A stretch of DNA of 64,000 nucleotides from Gigantopelta aegis (taxonomy: Eukaryota > Mollusca > Gastropoda > Neomphalida > Peltospiridae). Positions 36,601 to 45,853 of this stretch are shown here, piece after piece. Location: assembly GCF_016097555.1 (NCBI RefSeq), contig NC_054712.1:53302876-53366875 (forward strand), given 5' to 3'. Below the pieces are notes generated by a model. That model worked only from the letters and a program-made list of their open reading frames with translations. It was not told the DNA's origin and did no database searches. Position 1 is the stretch's first letter; each line of letters starts with the position of its first letter. The position numbers and the translations under genes are program-made.

Positions 36601-39600
36601 GTTGGAAACCAAATCTAGCTACTGAATCACCGTAACTGAACCACGATGGAGTGAAATCCATGTCAACCCTCTCGGCAATTTTAGTTTTCAAATTATGGAC
36701 CACTGCCATAATTATTTTTTACAAAATATCACTAATAAATATAGTTTGGTGGTTATGAAGATGGTTGAATAAAGTACCGTACATTTAGGGACAAATCAAA
36801 TTATTGTTGTTTAGGTAATACTTTGTTAGACCATTAAATAGGTCAGTGGTCTGTGACAATATGCCTTTAATATACAGAGGATAATAAACGAGATACCAGT
36901 TATTATCAAATTTATGTCCCGAGTGAAATAATTTTCACTTGTCACAAGATTTAGTGAGTGACAAGTAAAAATTACTTCACTCGGGACATAAATTTGATAA
37001 TAACTGGTACCAAGTTTGTTATTCTATTTATTACCCCAGCTTTTTTTTTTTTTTAAAGCCTTTATTTTCGATATCACCTACATCGGCTACACATCCATGA
37101 ATATAGAAATGATGTAAACTACTTTACTGTTCTGGGTATTGCTTCAACTTTGTATTTTATTCACAGTTTACAGATAATTTGTAAAACCCAAAGTTCTATA
37201 TATTCAGTAAAAAAAAAATCTATAATGAATTGCATTAAACTACCATTTTATTACAACTTTAACACTGAATCCAGAAAGACGTAAACGCAAATGCTTTAAA
37301 CTACGTGACGTCAATGTGTGTACTTTGCCAAATCGTGATGACGTCATATTTAGTACCGACAAGGTGATTGGTTTGTTGACGTCAAATCATCCAATAGTAG
37401 TGTACGTTAAACCAATGCGTGAAATTATTATTTTTATTTTCCCTGCTGGGGTAATAAATAATGATATGACATGGGGACATTATGGTCCTTCGTATGCGGG
37501 GACGATTTGACGTGGGGACGATTTGACACAGGGACGTTATGACTGGTCACTGGGCAAAATACATGCAGTTTTCTGCCGTCTGCCATTTTGCTTATTTATG
37601 GAATACTCTTCAAGAGGGGTGGATCGATATGACGTAATCTAACAACATCATGACATGCGCTAAGGTATGACACACTCATCATGATGTCAGATTAATTATG
37701 CTGCATACTTAGGAGGCTTGAAGAGTATTCCACAAAAAAACAAAATGGCAGACGGTGAAAAATTGCATGTATTTTGCCCTATGCAATCTCAGTTAAGTCA
37801 ATATCAGTGAATTTGTTACAGTCTCGTATGTGGAATCTGTCATTGCAATGTTTTTTTCACGATTTATGTTTGAACAAAAAGTGGAGAAAATTAAACAGTA
37901 ATTAAAAGTAGAAGAGTAATTTATCACAGTTGTTAAGGTCGATGACAGTCACTTTTCGCACCCTTGTTTTAACTTCGTACACAATAAATGTAGCATATCT
38001 TATCATAATCACTTGAAATCCGTAAAAGGTACAATTTTTTAATCACAGAATTTTCTTCAAACACATTCAGGTGCATTAGTAATGTTCAAACAAAACATTT
38101 TCAATAGCAATTTTGCACTGGAATTTATCCAACATTCTTAAAACGGCAACATAATTTACCAAGTTTATAGTTATTGTAAGGAGATGCAAAGTGACATTAT
38201 TGGAATACTGACGTCATTCAAATTCATAATTAGCTATATGATTACAATGCTTCGCCACATTAAAATAAAAGCTGGTCTACTAACCTTTACTCCTGTCAAA
38301 TTTCTATAACAAGCAGACAACGCTGTTTACAGGTCGGTATTTTTTTATTTTTCATAATTCTGGATAGTAGGACTTTCCTTCGGCACTGTCATGTAAAAAG
38401 AACATTATAAATACTATCATAAATAGAGTTAAAGTTAATGATAGTTCATCAAGATTAACCTCGAGTGCAAGCATATTGTGAGGTTAATCCACCCAAGGCA
38501 TTAAGCCTGTCGCAGATCTGAACTGTTCCGAGGAATTTTGCTCGGAACGGAATTGCAGTCAAAATAATGACTACCATCACATTTTCCCACCCTAATCGTG
38601 TATTGTGATCTATTTCAAGCTCATGGAGACCAAGAAATACTTACTTTGAAATGATCTTCACTTTGAATTAAAGGAAAAAATTTATTGTGTGTTTTTTTTT
38701 TTACCAAGCGGATTCTAGCAGCCAATTATGCTGGCAGACAATTTCAGCAGACACGCATGGCAACGTTCTAAACACCGGATTCATATGCCTTTCGATTATC
38801 TGTATTTCCCACACTTTTAAACACACTGTTATGCTAATTACTAGTATTCACTATAAGTTAAGAATTTCAGAGTTTTAAAGAGTATCTTCATATAAAAACC
38901 CCAACCAAGACTCATTTTTATAGTCTTATATTGTTACTAATATCTGTATAATTTATACAACATAACCGTTTTATTAAGCACTTTTTTAACATCTGAAGTA
39001 TCACTTTAAAATCATTCTGTACTACGGTAAGATCGGGGTGTTCAACTAGTTTCATAAAGACCACAACACGATTGACCGATAAATATGTTTATTTTTTTTA
39101 ATAAATATTAATTTTATCCATCTGCAGGCCCTTTTACAATGTGTGACAGGTTGTGGTCTTATGCAAGATTACTATTTGGACAAAATGTCTGTATATATAC
39201 ATCTCTTATTGTGCCATGAAATAATTAATTCCATGATTTTATCGATTCCGCTTGTTTCGGCCATTAAACTTGTAAACATCGGAGGTCCAATAAATGTCAA
39301 AATGTTAAAAAACGTACCGTAGATGTTTACCGTGATGAACTAAAGTCCGAACCAAAATGTTAACAATTACGAAAAATTGCTCTCCTACCTTTATTTTTCG
39401 TTAGATTTTACCCACATTTTGTTCAGATAGAAATCTTGAAACAACCATTACAATGACACAGATTCCACATACTAGATGATAACCATGTCACCTATATCAA
39501 CTTTGCTGAGATTGCATAGGACAAAAAGCATGTAATTTTGTGCCGGCTGCCATGATGACTTTTTATGGAATAGTCTCCAAGAGTGGTGAAAGGATATGAC

Positions 39601-40726
39601 TTAATCTAACAATGTCATAACAATTTTATTATTATTAAAAAAAAAATAATGATACTACTAGAGATCATTGTTTTATATTAATTATGTCACATACTTTGGA
39701 GGCTTTCACCCCTCTTGAAGAGTATTCCATAAAAAAAACAAAATGGCAGATGGCAGAAAACTGCATGTATTTTGCCCTATGCTATCTCAGCTAAGTCGAT
39801 ACTGGCAACATCGTTAGTCTCATATGTGGAATCGGTGTCACTGCAATGGGTTTTTCACAACTTGTGTCTGGACAAAATCTGGAGGAAATATAATGGTAAT
39901 TCAACGTAGAAGAGTAATTTATTGTAGTTGTTAACAAGTTGGTTTGGACTTTTATATTTAAGGTCGACGACAGTCACTTTTCGCGCCCTTGTTTTGGGTT
40001 CGTACAAAATAAATATAGCATATCTTACCGCAATTTCACTTGAAATCCATATTTCGTAAAAGATACAATTTTTTAATCACAAGATTTTCTTCAAACACAT
40101 TCATATGCATTAGTAATGTTCAAACAAAACATTTTCAATAGCAAGTTTGCATTGGAATTTTTCCAGCATTCTTAAAACAGAAACGTCATGTACCCAGTGT
40201 ATGGTTATTGTAAGGCGATTCAAAGTGACATCATTCAAATTCAAAATTAGCCATATTATTACAATGCATCACCACATTAAAGATTAAAATAAAAACTGGT
40301 CTGCTAACCTTGACCCCTGTCAAATTTCTATAACAAGCGGACAGGTTGGTATTTTGTTATTTTTCATAATTCTGGACAAAACATTAATTTTAAGTTTCAA
40401 CAGATGAAAGAAATAAAAAGTACCTTTTGTCAAATATATCATATAAAAAAATTACCGTTGGATTTGTTTTATTTACTGTGTACGAAGCCAAAACAAGGGT
40501 GCGAAAAGTGACTGTCGTCGACCTTAGAACAGTGACTGTCGTCGACCATAACAATTTGGTTTGAACTTTTGGCTACCTAATTCCAACGCTAATTGAAGCA
40601 AGTGGCAATTTTTCGGCATCTCTTAGTTAACAAAATCAATGTCTTATATGATGTATATTATAACAAACCTGCAGCACTAACTAATGCTTGTTCATTTGCC
40701 CACATTGACCATTCAATCTTGCCCAT
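27499..40726 (-). CDS. CYBA: CYBA, p22phox subunit of NADPH oxidase, six exons, complete
   Basis: Exons: 40669-40726, 34660-34729, 33047-33121, 32527-32610, 31831-31912, 27499-27636. Together they give 507 bp and 168 residues. p22phox is the membrane partner of NOX enzymes; it stabilises the catalytic subunit and offers a proline-rich docking site for p47phox/NOXO1-type SH3 domains. The protein starts MGKIEWSMWANEQAL (human MGQIEWAMWANEQAL), has EFPRGKRQSGKTIERR, VKLGGIVTRNYFVRFVLYL and a PPRHPPPRR docking motif at 149-157. As I recall the human protein, the alignment is gap-free to Trp131, so Gly24, Glu53, Arg90, Ala124 and Ala125, which are mutated in human chronic granulomatous disease, keep their numbers. 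Four hydrophobic stretches are visible (about 14-32, 38-52, 91-108, 110-126). The tail is shorter than in human (168 versus 195). All five junctions are phase-compatible; no frame break is seen. Confidence 0.93.
27672..27930 (-). repeat. tRNA-derived SINE, head C, in CYBA intron 5
   Basis: Left end caacttatttttgcatttat, then ggttcaagcatgctgtcctg; right end caccaccgaggccagt. A close relative of 11434-11712 in full order. Confidence 0.75.
28330..28812 (+). repeat. Chimeric SINE: head A body interrupted by a head C tail piece
   Basis: 28335-28608 is a good head A element (gggcgggacgtagcccaatg, gggatcgatccccgt). At catataactg it switches to tgtgcttgaaccttaattgg and aagttgaaatgaaaatgaat, the head C family tail. 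Tail 1 sequence returns at 28716-28812 (ctcaatatctgtgtggtcat to cattaaataaaacatt). Confidence 0.7.
29008..29408 (-). repeat. SINE, head A with tail 2, interrupted; seed of the 86-bp array
   Basis: Tail at the left (gtaacgacaccactagagca), head at the right (ctctttaccactgggttaca to cccgcc). An unrelated 90-bp piece (29125-29213, with cagaacaagctgttgtaatg and gcctgtcctgggcacagatg) sits between two copies of ttttccattag. That piece recurs at 60828-60900. Confidence 0.75.
29393..31809. repeat. 86-bp tandem array, about 28 units, in CYBA intron 5
   Basis: Unit: ggtttcaatacagaacatac, actgtaagaccaccactccc, catctaaacattccggtgct, aggcatgggttacatc, then a variable junction. Three junction classes alternate: tcgccaccacgg, ccgcccccacgg and ccgcccaaacag. 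The segment gggttacatcccgcc is the reversed 5' end of the SINE head, and the array starts exactly where the SINE at 29008-29408 ends. One unit (about 31390-31435) lacks caccac and neighbours. The right edge lies only some 20 bp from CYBA exon 5. Confidence 0.97.
31831..31912 (-). CDS. CYBA: CYBA exon 5
   Basis: Acceptor ttttgcag; donor gtaagt. It codes LTVPCCFILPTLIGGVCFLI and TGIIYFV, covering the third and fourth membrane helices. The adjacent intron 5 (27637-31830) is mostly an 86-bp tandem array plus SINEs. Confidence 0.92.
31960..32262. repeat. Hairpin MITE, ttattaccc family, copy 2
   Basis: Palindrome arms tcgtatcatgtttatgtccc and gggacataaacatgatacta around cacgagctttagcgagtg. It then runs from tattacccat (32095) to atgggtaata (32252). 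CYBA intron 4. Confidence 0.6.
32527..32610 (-). CDS. CYBA: CYBA exon 4
   Basis: Two tandem ttcag sites occur; the upstream one (cag at 32611-32613) gives the correct phase and the residues RFQKIFTHIVKLGG, matching human RWGQKYMTAVVKLFG. The donor is gtgagt. It carries TRNYFVR with the conserved Arg90. Confidence 0.93.
33047..33121 (-). CDS. CYBA: CYBA exon 3
   Basis: Acceptor atagcag; donor gtaatg. It codes VAALFVFIIEFPRGKRQSGK followed by TIER. This is the second helix and the basic cytosolic loop; EFPRGKR is a p22phox signature (human EYPRGKR). Confidence 0.93.
33410..33690 (-). repeat. SINE, head A with tail 2, diverged
   Basis: Left end aaagtttgttttgtttaatg, right end accactatgctaccacctgt. 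B box gggatcgatccta. CYBA intron 2. Confidence 0.75.
33948..34110 (-). repeat. SINE head B fragment
   Basis: gcgcttcccacaggcaggat to cctcaactgggaaa; both the tail and the outer part of the head are missing. CYBA intron 2. Confidence 0.7.
34157..34462. repeat. Dispersed repeat D, copy in CYBA intron 2
   Basis: Ends ctccggtcggaccggaaggg followed by gactaataaa, with cctatgttcaagggccacaa inside. Same family as 25540-26160, reversed. Confidence 0.55.
34660..34729 (-). CDS. CYBA: CYBA exon 2
   Basis: Acceptor tgtag after a T-rich tract; donor gtatcc. It codes TLLGGIVAVAAMFDRWQFGV and YG, first membrane helix and loop. Phase 2 at the end joins exon 3 to make the Ile of YGIVAA. It is separated from exon 1 by a 5.9-kb intron full of nested elements. 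Confidence 0.92.
35291..35435. repeat. Small foldback repeat
   Basis: caatggtctgaaggttcaa (35324-35342) and ttgaaccttcagaccattg (35401-35419) are perfect 19-bp inverted arms; smaller echoes (agtccgaagcttcaatgatc) lie outside. A short ccctaactctaaccctagg is in the loop. CYBA intron 1. Confidence 0.7.
36057..37551. repeat. Nested non-autonomous element, accagtcat termini
   Basis: Ends accagtcatatcgtcccc (36062) and atgactggt (37539-37547) are inverted; inner parts repeat cgtcccc/ggggacg several times. [t/g]ggcaaaa flanks both sides (36050-36057 and about 37551-37558), consistent with an 8-bp target duplication as in hAT elements. It carries the hairpin MITE 36888-37458 within it. No transposase is visible. 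Confidence 0.6.
36888..37458. repeat. Hairpin MITE, ttattaccccagc family, copy 3
   Basis: A palindrome at 36890-37025 (ccagttattatcaaatttat inverted) and then ttattaccccagc (37028) to gctggggtaataa (37443-37455). Best-preserved copy; very close to 6603-7205 in order and content. Confidence 0.65.
37934..38365. repeat. TAAGGTCGA MITE, copy truncated on the right
   Basis: Starts taaggtcgatgacagtcac, then cgcacccttgttttaacttc, and follows 39959-40526 as far as tttttcataattctgga. The right terminus is missing. Confidence 0.75.
38390..39340. other. CYBA intron 1, nothing recognised
   Basis: AT-rich single-copy-looking sequence. A chance hairpin ctgttccgag/ctcggaacgg is at 38522-38550. No gene or known repeat family was seen. 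Confidence 0.4.
39347..39953. repeat. Foldback element, copy 2, complete
   Basis: Outer ends taaagtccgaaccaaaatgt (39348) and aagttggtttggactttta (39933-39951). The arms are roughly 250-290 bp each and pair almost throughout (ttccacatactagatg with catatgtggaat). The centre has a short A/T run. Noncoding. The TAAGGTCGA MITE starts 6 bp beyond its right end. Confidence 0.75.
39959..40526. repeat. TAAGGTCGA MITE, full copy with perfect 26-bp termini
   Basis: 568 bp. taaggtcgacgacagtcac plus ttttcgc at the left is matched exactly, inverted, by gcgaaaa plus gtgactgtcgtcgacctta at 40501-40526; similarity extends about 20 bp further inward. No coding capacity. Other copies: 48102-48685, 37934-38365 (partial), 18590-18654 (end only). 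A second terminus (agtgactgtcgtcgaccat) lies at 40531-40549. Confidence 0.9.
40669..40726 (-). CDS. CYBA: CYBA exon 1 (start codon)
   Basis: The ATG is at 40724-40726. The exon codes MGKIEWSMWANEQALVSAA and ends in phase 1 before gtttgt. The start is fixed by the near-identity to the family N-terminus. The 5' UTR continues to the right with no clear TATA element. Confidence 0.93.
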
Positions 40727-41600
40727 TATTTCCGGGTAGAACTCTTCTTTAATGAAACACAAAAATAAAGACGTCTTTATAAAATATGTTTTGACTGGTC
40801 CAAATGATTGCTAGTCAATTAGTACCATAGTCATTTCGTACCTGATTAGTCGTTTCCTACCCTGCTCATTTTGTACCATTTGCAAAAAAAGCCATAGCGT
40901 ACAATTCCAAAAAAATCATTTGGTACCATAACTGAAAAAGTCATATCGTACCATAACAAAAATGCCATAACCATAACCATAACAAAAATGTGTAATGTTG
41001 GTGTTTTGGTTTTTTTTTTTTACAAAATAACATTACATTACATATTATATAAGATGCAAACAGCACCTGCAACTGATTTTTTTTCTTCTTTTTTCTTTGA
41101 CTTTATAAACTATTATTTTGTACACTGAATTTTGATTTAGTCGTAAATTTACGTTTACGTGCAAAACTAGGCTTACAATGTTTGTGAAATTGGTCCCTGC
41201 ATGGGCATTGCTACATGATCGACGTACAGTTCACAACCAACAAACCTAAAAGTTGGCAGTTATATTAGTAGTAAATGGGTCATTCTACAGAAAGTGTCAC
41301 TTTTATGTCCATGTACAACTTCTTTTTTATTTATCTATAGAAAACTAAATTTGTTGTCTTTAACGATACCTTATTAATAATATTTTATTCGAGATTAGTG
41401 TAAAATGTCATGTGTTACCTGTCCCTAGATCAACACTATACATAACATGCACTGTTAAAATATATAACAGAAGACATAACACTGAATACGTTTAATATAA
41501 TAAGTGCTGACATATGAACAGTTGTGAATAGTTTTCTTTAAATGTCATGAATGTGTTGTTAAAATATAAAACTAGGTTTATTCACTGCCATTGGTGTTAC
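40727..41600. other. Upstream region of CYBA
   Basis: 40795-40990 is a short repeat built on taccatagtcatttcgtacc and cataaccataaccataac. Poly-T/A tracts at about 41010 and 41080. A promoter for CYBA is expected here, but I see no TATA box or recognisable factor cluster. Confidence 0.35.
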
Positions 41601-41803
41601 AAATCAAATCAAATCATTTATTTATATATGAATCATATAAACATGGCATGGTATACATTGGACAACATACATAATTAGAATATAAGATGGTAAGATCAGA
41701 CACATAGTAATAATAATGATGACAATGAGTATATACGTGTAATAGTTATACGACATGTACACGTAAATGTGTGCAGTGTCACTGAGTGAGTATACGTGTT
41801 TAT

Positions 41804-44527
41804 TCAAGTTGGTGTTGTAGTAGAGGGTCTGGTAAGTTCATTTTGCCTATGGTTGAACATTTCATAACAGAATTGTCCAACAGTTGGAGTTACTTGTTCT
41901 GGGCCGTCAAGAAGGAAAACACATTTTTCCAGTTCAGACAGAAATGTGAACTCAGAACATATTTGACCGACTTTATAGTATAGTATTTTTCTTAAATGCA
42001 TATTTATTGGACACCGAGTCAAAAAATGAATCTCATCTTCTGGTTCTTTTTGGCACAGCCGGCATATACGGTCATTTCTATGGATATTCCTATAACGTCC
42101 TACCTCGATTTCCAGTCTGTGAGCACATAAACGTAGTTTTGTGAGAGCTTGTCTAAAATTGGTATTTTTTATATATTTCAAGTAATTTGCCATTTCATAT
42201 TTGTTTTTAATATGTTTAAATATTTGCAGCTTTTCAGAGTTCTGTAACTTGATTTTAAAGTGTTCGTAATATCTGTCATCAAGGATTTTGTTAGCGTAGC
42301 TAGAGTTTGATTTTGGGTGAATTTTAGCGTTAGTTAATAGACTTATGTCAATGTTGTTATTATCAAGCATATCTTGTAAATAGGCATGCCAGCCTATGTT
42401 GTGTTGTGTTTGTAGCTCTTTGCTACAGGATACTGCATCATATAATATAGATCTTGATTCTTCTACATTTTCTAGGTACATAAAATATTTACAAATATTT
42501 GTATGTATGCTATTTATAAGTGGGTAGCGCCCCAGTTCACTCCTGCAGGCAATGTTAACACTGTTTCGTGGGACTTGAAGATTAATTTTACAGAATTTTA
42601 TATGTAATTTTTCGAAGGGTTCAGACTCTAATATGTCAAAGAATTTGTATTGGTTGTGTTTCTTTAGTTTGCCATGCAGTTCCGTGCCCCATACTTCCGA
42701 GTTATAGAGTAGAATAGGTTTAATTAGTGTATCAAACAGTTGATTATATATATGTGGGGGTGGATTGACACCCGAGAAAGCTTGGTGTAATCTGAAGAGT
42801 GCTTTTGATCCCTTATTACCGAGTACAGTTTTAGTTTCAGTAAAGTTTCCAGTTGAGTTTCTAGTGCATCCCAGATACGTGTATGCATTTGTTTGAAAAA
42901 TTGTATTGTTATCTAGGTAGAGTTTACTAGTTGTGGGGCTTTTCCCTTTTTGTATGATCATAAAATTTGATTTTGAATGGTTTATATTTAGGTGCCATAG
43001 CTTACAGAAGTCATCAAGACTATTAAGACATTCCTGAAGGCCTTGTGGGGTTTCAGACAGGAGGAGGAGGTCATCTGCCCATAACAAATGGGATAGTTTT
43101 TCTTATTGTAGTGTAACAGGTGCACATATAGTTGATTTAAAATTTAGGTCTTCTATGAAAATGTTAAACATGGCAGAGCTGAGTGTATCACCTTGTTTTA
43201 CCCCTATATTTGAGGAAAATGTATCTGTAATGTTATTTGCGAACCTAATTGCGACTTCAATTTTGTCGTAGATTGATTTAACAATGTTGTAGAATTTCCC
43301 GCCAATCCCTAGACGTAAAATTTTAAGAAGAAGTCCTTCTCTCCACACAGTATCATATGCTTTTTGGAAATCAATAAAACATATGTAGAGTCGTTTGTGT
43401 AATTTGGTTACATATTTGTGTATTAGGGTTTTAAGAATAAATATGTTATCGGCTGTTCTTCTACCTTTCCTAAAGCCAGACTGGTTATCTGATAATAGTT
43501 TTTTCTTTTCTAAATGATTGACTAGGCGGTTATTCAGTATCATGGAGAAAAGTTTTCCTAGACAGCTTGTTATAGTTATTCCTCGGTAATTTGTCGGGTC
43601 CATTTTGCATCCTTTTTTGTGAATTGGAGTTATATATCCTTTAGTCCAATAGTTTGGAAATATGCCAGTTTTGTACACCGCATTAAACAATTTAACAAGA
43701 GAAGAAAGTAATACTGATTTTCCGAATTTTATCATTTCATTAGATATTAGATCAAGCCCGCAAGATTTGTTATTTTTTAGGCATGTAATAGCTATTAAGA
43801 CTTCTTGGGTTGTAATATGGCCATCAAGGTCAGGGAATATTGTTTGTTCATTTTCCCGTTGACGGAGTTCTTCTTTGAGTAATTGTGATTTTTCATCCGT
43901 GTGAGAATTGGTGTCATTGTTTAAGGATTGGAAATGATTTGTCATACGTTTTACAAGTTCGTTAGGGAGATCGATGTCGTCTTTGTTTTTGTTAATAATG
44001 TTGTTAATAATAGACCAGTATTCTTTTGGGTTATTATTTTGTATGTCCTCCATTTTGTTATATAATTTTTCTTTCAGGTCCCTCTCTACCCGTTTGTTGG
44101 CTTTATGTATTTTTTTCTTTGTACTCATTAATCTTGTTCGCAGGTTAGCATTAAATGGATCTGCTTTTAGTTGCCTAGCTAGGTCCCTGAATTGTGTTTG
44201 GAGTCTAGAAGTTGTGATTTTATGTTTTTTCTTTTGGGTCCTTTTAGAATGATTAATCTTTTTTGTTGGCGACATTCTAGACGCTGCAGTTAGCACGATA
44301 TCATTTAATGAGCTAACAGCTTGGACAGATATTTCAGTATCCATAAAGTTTTGTATTTTGCTAAGCGAGTCAGGTGATAGAAGTTCTTGTTGATACATTG
44401 TACTGTTGTCATCATTGATTTTATGTTTGTGTTGCATTGGATGCAGTATCGTCTCTTCTGTTAGTATTGGCATTTGTTTGCATTTCATAATCACAGATAG
44501 TGGGCAGTGGATGGAATGAGGAGACAT
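41804..44527 (-). pseudogene. LINE reverse transcriptase and C-terminal domain
   Basis: Visible RT blocks: NYRGITITSCLGKLFSMIL, SGFRKGRRTADNIFILKTLI, LYICFIDFQKAYDTVWREGL, IGVKQGDTLSSAMFNIFIED and LLWADDLLLLSETPQG (the catalytic A-D-D box is WADD). The C-terminus has CRLCQKEPEDEIHFLTRCP, a zinc-knuckle-like motif. The frame runs from 44527 to 41804 with a single in-frame stop at 43103-43105 just before the WADD box, so this copy was lost recently relative to most repeats here. Confidence 0.85.
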
Positions 44528-44544
44528 AGCCTTAACATTTAAAC

Positions 44545-44960
44545 TTATAATATCGCAAAGTCCCTTTTCTTCACAGATAACATAGTCAACAGGCTTGTTC
44601 CTTGTGCATTAAAACATGTTAATTTACCTAAATAGTCACCAGGACTTCTCCCATTCAGAATGCGGAGGCTTGTTGTTGTGCATAAGTTTATGAGATGTCT
44701 GCCATGTGAGTTAATAGACGTGTCTTGTGAGTTTCGTTTTTTGGATATATAATCTGGAGTGTATCCTTCAGGAAGGGGTAGGAAGTCATCTGTATCATGC
44801 GGTATATAGTCTTTAAGAACTGTGTTTGCATCAGCAGTGCGAGCATTAATATCTCCCATTATTAGTACAGTGCCCGCCATGCTGTAGGTTGCTATTTCAG
44901 CTTCTAGGGTGGCAAATTGATCTTGAAAGTAGGGGGACTCTGCAGGAGGTATATACAAGG
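44545..44960 (-). pseudogene. LINE endonuclease domain fragment
   Basis: Codes YIPPAESPYFQDQFATLEAE, VLIMGDINARTADANTV and LRILNGRSPGDYLGKLTCFN. GDINAR is the endonuclease motif holding a catalytic Asp. A one-base frame change near 44598 separates it from the downstream reverse transcriptase. The N-terminal half of the endonuclease is missing because of 5' truncation. Confidence 0.8.
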
Positions 44961-45129
44961 AGCAATCGTATTACGATCGTATTTATGTAATGGTTAATAA
45001 TTTAAAGAAACTTTTAGTATGTTATTGTAAACATCGTATGTCTGCTACAGCATGCACTTTTTCAGTTTTCTCAACTGTTTCTTTAGAGAGCATGAATTAA
45101 TTATGCACTTATTTGTTATTGGTGTTACC

Positions 45130-45590
45130 AGATACTGAGTTTCACCAATGACTATTAGTACTACCAATGCCAGTGCGTTTGAATAAGATGCCGTTTTCCT
45201 CGCTTTGCATATTTTTGAAGATGATTTGAAAATTAAAGGGACTTGTACAGCATCATAGCTGCATAATGGCACTTCGGGTAAAATAAATGTTTTGCTGGAA
45301 TGTAAAGCGTGTATCTTCAACGTCCCTAACTGCGTTATGCTTGGTTCGCGCAATTAACATCCGATTTGTTGTCGTCTGCTTGTCGTTCAATTGTGAGGTT
45401 TTTCTTCACAGTTATTGAAGATTCCCATTAACAATAAAGTTCAGACAAGTAAGTATCTAAATATAAAACTTTACAAACCCCTAAAACCATTAAGTTTACT
45501 ATAGGCCATCCCAGAACTACAATTTAAGTCGTTTGTTGTTGTTGTTTTTCTTATCTTTTTTTTGTTAATAATTCCAACATACAAAAAAAC
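45130..45590. other. No gene seen
   Basis: A possible 100-codon minus-strand open stretch (45045-45353) straddles the LINE target duplication and has no recognisable similarity. AT-rich elsewhere. Confidence 0.35.
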
Positions 45591-45595
45591 ATAAT

Positions 45596-45796
45596 CCGTA
45601 CGTACAATTTATAACTCGTACGTACGATTTACAAACCGTACGTATGGTTTATAACTCGTATGCACGATTTATAACCCGTACGTATGATTTATAATCCGTA
45701 CGTACGATTTGGTTAATTCGTACGTACGATTTGGTTAAAGTGTACGTGCGATTTAACAATCCGTACGTTCGTTTTAATAATCCGTACGTACGATGT
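45596..45796. repeat. CGTACGTACG minisatellite
   Basis: About nine imperfect units of 20-24 bp with the self-complementary core ccgtacgtacg followed by atttataa or atttggtta. Units diverge by single bases. It ends about 60 bp before the integrase-like reading frame. Confidence 0.9.
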
Positions 45797-45853
45797 AGTA
45801 GGCCTAATTCGTAAACACGCGTGATTTCAGAAATACGAGACACTACTACACCA

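Larger units (their letters stand above)
35888..37933. repeat. Foldback element, copy 1, with an internal insertion
   Basis: Left arm 35888-36056 (taaagtccgaaccaaattgt; ttccacatacgagactctaa). The right arm is 37552-37933, with ttctgccgtctgccattttg and the reversed matches cagtctcgtatgtggaatct and caaaaagtggagaaaattaa. The inner hairpin pairs ggaatactcttcaagagg with cttgaagagtattcca. The left arm is broken by a 1.5-kb inserted element (36057-37551). The outer end of the right arm is cut by a TAAGGTCGA MITE. Confidence 0.7.
41602..45117 (-). mobile_element. 5'-truncated non-LTR retrotransposon (LINE)
   Basis: A 3.5-kb insertion carrying the end of an APE-type endonuclease (44545-44960) and a full reverse transcriptase with C-terminal region (41804-44527). 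The 3' end has short (AAATC)n repeats on the + strand at 41601-41615. The sequence attggtgttac occurs at both edges (41590-41600 and 45118-45128), a probable 11-bp target-site duplication. The coding part starts at about 44960; the 140 or so bases between there and the right-hand duplication do not read as LINE coding sequence. No ORF1 is present. I could not assign the clade beyond APE-type LINE. Confidence 0.85.

Noticed and set aside
43662-44252. Plus-strand frames of 66 and 92 codons
   Set aside because: Antisense shadows of the LINE reverse transcriptase.
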